NCBI GenBank assembly: GCA_002309235.1
Contig: DBXA01000012.1
Coordinates: forward strand, 1-5,409
DNA: 5,409 nt
From: Christensenella sp. UBA1224
GTDB lineage: Bacteria; Bacillota; Clostridia; Christensenellales; Aristaeellaceae
Direction of reading: 5' to 3'
The position numbers were made by a program, and so were the translations under genes. Of this stretch, positions 3,665 through 5,409 are shown piece by piece. The notes below the pieces were generated by a model that searched no databases, was not told where the DNA came from, and saw only the letters and a program-made list of their open reading frames with translations. Every line of letters starts with the position of its first letter. Position 1 is the first letter of the stretch.

Positions 3665-5409
3665 TCATTCTCCCGCGTTTTCGGCTGTACCGGCGTTGGG
3701 ATCTGCCGGGGCCGCGGTTATCCTGTTTCCGGTTCGGATCGCGTTTTCGGCATACATTGCATCCAGGGTCTCGCCGTCCGCTATGCCTGTCACGCTAAGG
3801 CCTGATGCCTGCTGGAAGGCCTTTACGGCTGTCTGCGTGCCGGAACCGAAATCTCCGTCCCGTACATCGTTGAACCAGCCGAGCTCATAGAGCCTCTGCT
3901 GCATCTTTTTGACCTCCGGGTTGTTGTACATGCCCTTGGTAAGCGTAGTGTAGGGCGATATCGTGGGTGTAGGCTCCGGCTGCTCTGTCGCCTTGACCTC
4001 GCTTGCATCTGAGATGCCGCCAAATTCACCCGCATCAGAGCTTGCGGAGAGCATCGCAACGGCGTTGCTGATGGCATCCCACCTCGTCTGAGAGCCTTCG
4101 GTATCCACACCGAGGGCATCCAGCGTGACTGCCGCATCGATATTATCCTGTATCGCGAGCAGCGTATCCAGGAAAGACTGGTCGTTGGTCTGGGGGGTTC
4201 CGGGGATCAGAGACTCCAGCTCTGCCCTGTCTGCTGCCTGCTGGGCGAGCGCCGTGGTGCCTGTCGGATCGGTCGCGTACAGGGAAGCGTATCCCGCGCG
4301 GTATTCATTTGTCGTATGGGATGTGATGATCCTTACGCCCTGTTCGAAGAAGGAATGCGTAACGCCGGAGACCTGGCTGTTCGCAGCTGTACGCAGCGAG
4401 ATCCATATGATGCCGCCCACCAGCAGGGCGATCACGAGCACGGCTGCGAGCACGATGCGAATGATCTTTGTGCTGGTGCTCACATTTCCCTTGCCGAACA
4501 GGTGCCTGGGCTCGGCGTATTCATCCTCCTCGGTATCGGCGTCAAGATATCCGTTTTCATCGTAGTCGCTTTCGGCATTCTCAGTGCCGCCGGCGGATGG
4601 TTCGGCTTCTTCCTCATAATCGTCATCCCGGTGCCTGTTCAGGAACGGTATGCGCGCTTTTATTGAGTCCAGAGAAGGCAGGCTGAAGCGTTTTGCTGCT
4701 CCGAAATCCTCGTAATCCTCTTCCTCAGCGGTTTCGATCTCGGTCTCATCTGCTTCATCTGTATTGCCGGCGGGGAGGACGGGAGCATTGACGGCCTCCA
4801 CATCGCTTTCATCCGCGAGGGTATCCTCACCTGCGATCTCTTCATCATCGTGTCTCTGGATGATGCGCTTGGGTGCCTTTGTCGCTGCGCCGCGGCCTGC
4901 CGGAGAGAATAGCCCTGAAACCTTCGGCCGCTGAGGCGTTTTTACGCTGCCCTCGGTATTTTCGGCTTCTGCCTGCATGCGCGTGCGCAGCTCCCGGGAG
5001 ATACCTGTTACGTGGGCAGAGGTAAGGGGCTTCATCTTCAGGCTGTCGGGCAGTTCGATCTCGTCCGCATCTTCACTGCCGGCCTGTGCTTTTGCATCTG
5101 AGACCGGTGCTCCGGTTGTATTCCCGGCTTCATCCTGTCCTGCGCCTGGGATATCAGCGGCGGGAGCCTCATCTTTTGTTTCTTCTTCCTGCCGGAAAGC
5201 GGGCCGGTAGCCGGTACGCCTTATCTTATCTTCCCCGTCATTGGCGGAAGGATCTATGCTGGTGTAGGAAACACGGGCAAACCGAGCCCTGTCCGATTCT
5301 TCGGCAGGCGTTTCCTGCGCGTTGAACGCCGGGAGCGTGCCGATATAGGAGCCCTCCGAAAAAGCGTTGGAATCGGGGACCAGCCCGCAGCCCGGACATT
5401 TCGCAGCGC
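3665..5409 (-). CDS. Zinc-ribbon, single-pass membrane protein with C-terminal peptidoglycan-binding domain (N-terminus outside window)
   Basis: The frame is open from the right edge (first full codon 5407-5405) to the TGA at 3667-3665, giving 580 residues, numbered here from the edge. Residues 3-8 (KCPGCG) look like the second half of an N-terminal zinc ribbon whose first CxxC lies outside. Residues 9 to about 314 are a long, acidic, low-complexity and probably disordered cytoplasmic region with a few basic stretches. One hydrophobic segment, 315-337, has a lysine/arginine-bearing inner side, which implies an inside N-terminus. Residues 340-475 are an outside, probably helical region followed by a Pro/Thr linker (TEQPEPTPT). 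Residues 490-552 are a PG_binding_1-type domain: KKMQQRLYELGW, GDFGSGTQTAVKAFQ and GLSVTGIADGETLDAM. The tail is Ala/Gly/Asn-rich. The family suggests anchoring to, or sensing of, the wall; no catalytic domain is visible. An ATG at 5035 is internal, not the start. It appears to head the deoC-hemW operon. The precise function is unknown. Confidence 0.85.
   Translation of the reverse strand, partial: AAKCPGCGLVPDSNAFSEGSYIGTLPAFNAQETPAEESDRARFARVSYTSIDPSANDGEDKIRRTGYRPAFRQEEETKDEAPAADIPGAGQDEAGNTTGAPVSDAKAQAGSEDADEIELPDSLKMKPLTSAHVTGISRELRTRMQAEAENTEGSVKTPQRPKVSGLFSPAGRGAATKAPKRIIQRHDDEEIAGEDTLADESDVEAVNAPVLPAGNTDEADETEIETAEEEDYEDFGAAKRFSLPSLDSIKARIPFLNRHRDDDYEEEAEPSAGGTENAESDYDENGYLDADTEEDEYAEPRHLFGKGNVSTSTKIIRIVLAAVLVIALLVGGIIWISLRTAANSQVSGVTHSFFEQGVRIITSHTTNEYRAGYASLYATDPTGTTALAQQAADRAELESLIPGTPQTNDQSFLDTLLAIQDNIDAAVTLDALGVDTEGSQTRWDAISNAVAMLSASSDAGEFGGISDASEVKATEQPEPTPTISPYTTLTKGMYNNPEVKKMQQRLYELGWFNDVRDGDFGSGTQTAVKAFQQASGLSVTGIADGETLDAMYAENAIRTGNRITAAPADPNAGTAENAGE
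3752..3940 (-). other. Peptidoglycan-binding domain (PG_binding_1 type) within the membrane protein
   Basis: About 63 residues show the three-helix repeat pattern of this fold: a glycine after a Thr/Lys-rich entry (TKGMYN), a first helix (VKKMQQRLYELGW), the GDFGSGTQTAVKAFQ loop-helix, and a final GLSVTGIADGETLDAMY. Proteins with this domain bind peptidoglycan, often next to hydrolases. Here it is the only recognisable outside domain, which argues for wall tethering rather than cleavage. Confidence 0.85.
4397..4465 (-). other. Transmembrane segment of the zinc-ribbon/peptidoglycan-binding protein
   Basis: About 23 residues, beginning IIRIVLAAVLVIALLVGG and ending near WIS, form the only strong hydrophobic run in the protein. 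Lysines and arginines lie just before and at its start (GKGN...STKIIR), consistent with the positive-inside rule. This puts the acidic region and zinc ribbon inside the cell and the peptidoglycan-binding domain outside. Confidence 0.85.

Noticed and set aside
3648..3668. Earlier deoC start at 3668 with an ATGA overlap to the upstream stop
   Set aside because: It has no properly spaced ribosome binding site, and the added residues MIKESKY are encoded by the AAAGGAG region that serves the start at 3647.
4125..4666. Plus-strand frames of 72-146 codons opposite the membrane protein
   Set aside because: The minus-strand protein has a clear membrane helix and peptidoglycan-binding domain. The hydrophobic look of the antisense frames is the mirror of acidic and Ala-rich codons.
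1..5409. CRISPR array, tRNA, rRNA, insertion sequence or toxin-antitoxin pair
   Set aside because: No regularly spaced direct repeats, cloverleaf-like sequence, transposase motifs or small paired genes were seen on either strand.

Overview
The window looks like chromosomal DNA of a Gram-positive, probably anaerobic member of the Bacillota, most likely in the Clostridia. The lines of evidence are an MnmM/YtqB-type tRNA methyltransferase, a LytR-CpsA-Psr (LCP) wall-polymer ligase, a membrane protein with an outside peptidoglycan-binding domain, consensus AGGAGG-type ribosome binding sites, and a cysteine-rich deoxyribose-phosphate aldolase. G+C appears moderately high (above 50% by eye, not computed). 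A genus cannot be assigned from the sequence alone.

Layout. Positions 1-266 (+) hold the last 87 residues of a SNF2-family helicase/ATPase that enters from the left edge. It converges on mnmM (287-895, -). A 78-bp divergent spacer (896-973) follows, with a good vegetative promoter reading right into an LCP-family gene (974-1885, +). That gene meets hemW (1888-3018, -) tail to tail, with only 2 bp between the stop codons. hemW is the last of three closely packed minus-strand genes, in transcription order: a zinc-ribbon/transmembrane/peptidoglycan-binding protein (3665 to beyond the right edge), deoC (3006-3647) and hemW. The gap between the first two is 17 bp, and deoC overlaps hemW by 13 bp, so the three are probably one operon.

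How the genes relate. There are two themes. One is the cell envelope: the LCP protein should attach glycopolymers to peptidoglycan, and the large membrane protein should bind peptidoglycan outside while presenting a zinc ribbon and a long acidic, probably disordered region to the cytoplasm. The other is housekeeping: tRNA wobble modification (mnmM), deoxyribose-phosphate breakdown (deoC) and heme trafficking by a radical-SAM protein (hemW). No mobile element, CRISPR array, tRNA, rRNA, riboswitch or defence system was seen.

The least ordinary item is the membrane protein at the right edge. Its reading frame stays open for 124 codons upstream of the first internal ATG at 5035, and a CxxC zinc-ribbon half lies right at the window edge, so its real start is outside the window. 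I found no convincing evidence for a wholly new biological system. Coding covers almost everything; the only notable non-coding stretches are 267-286 and 896-973.
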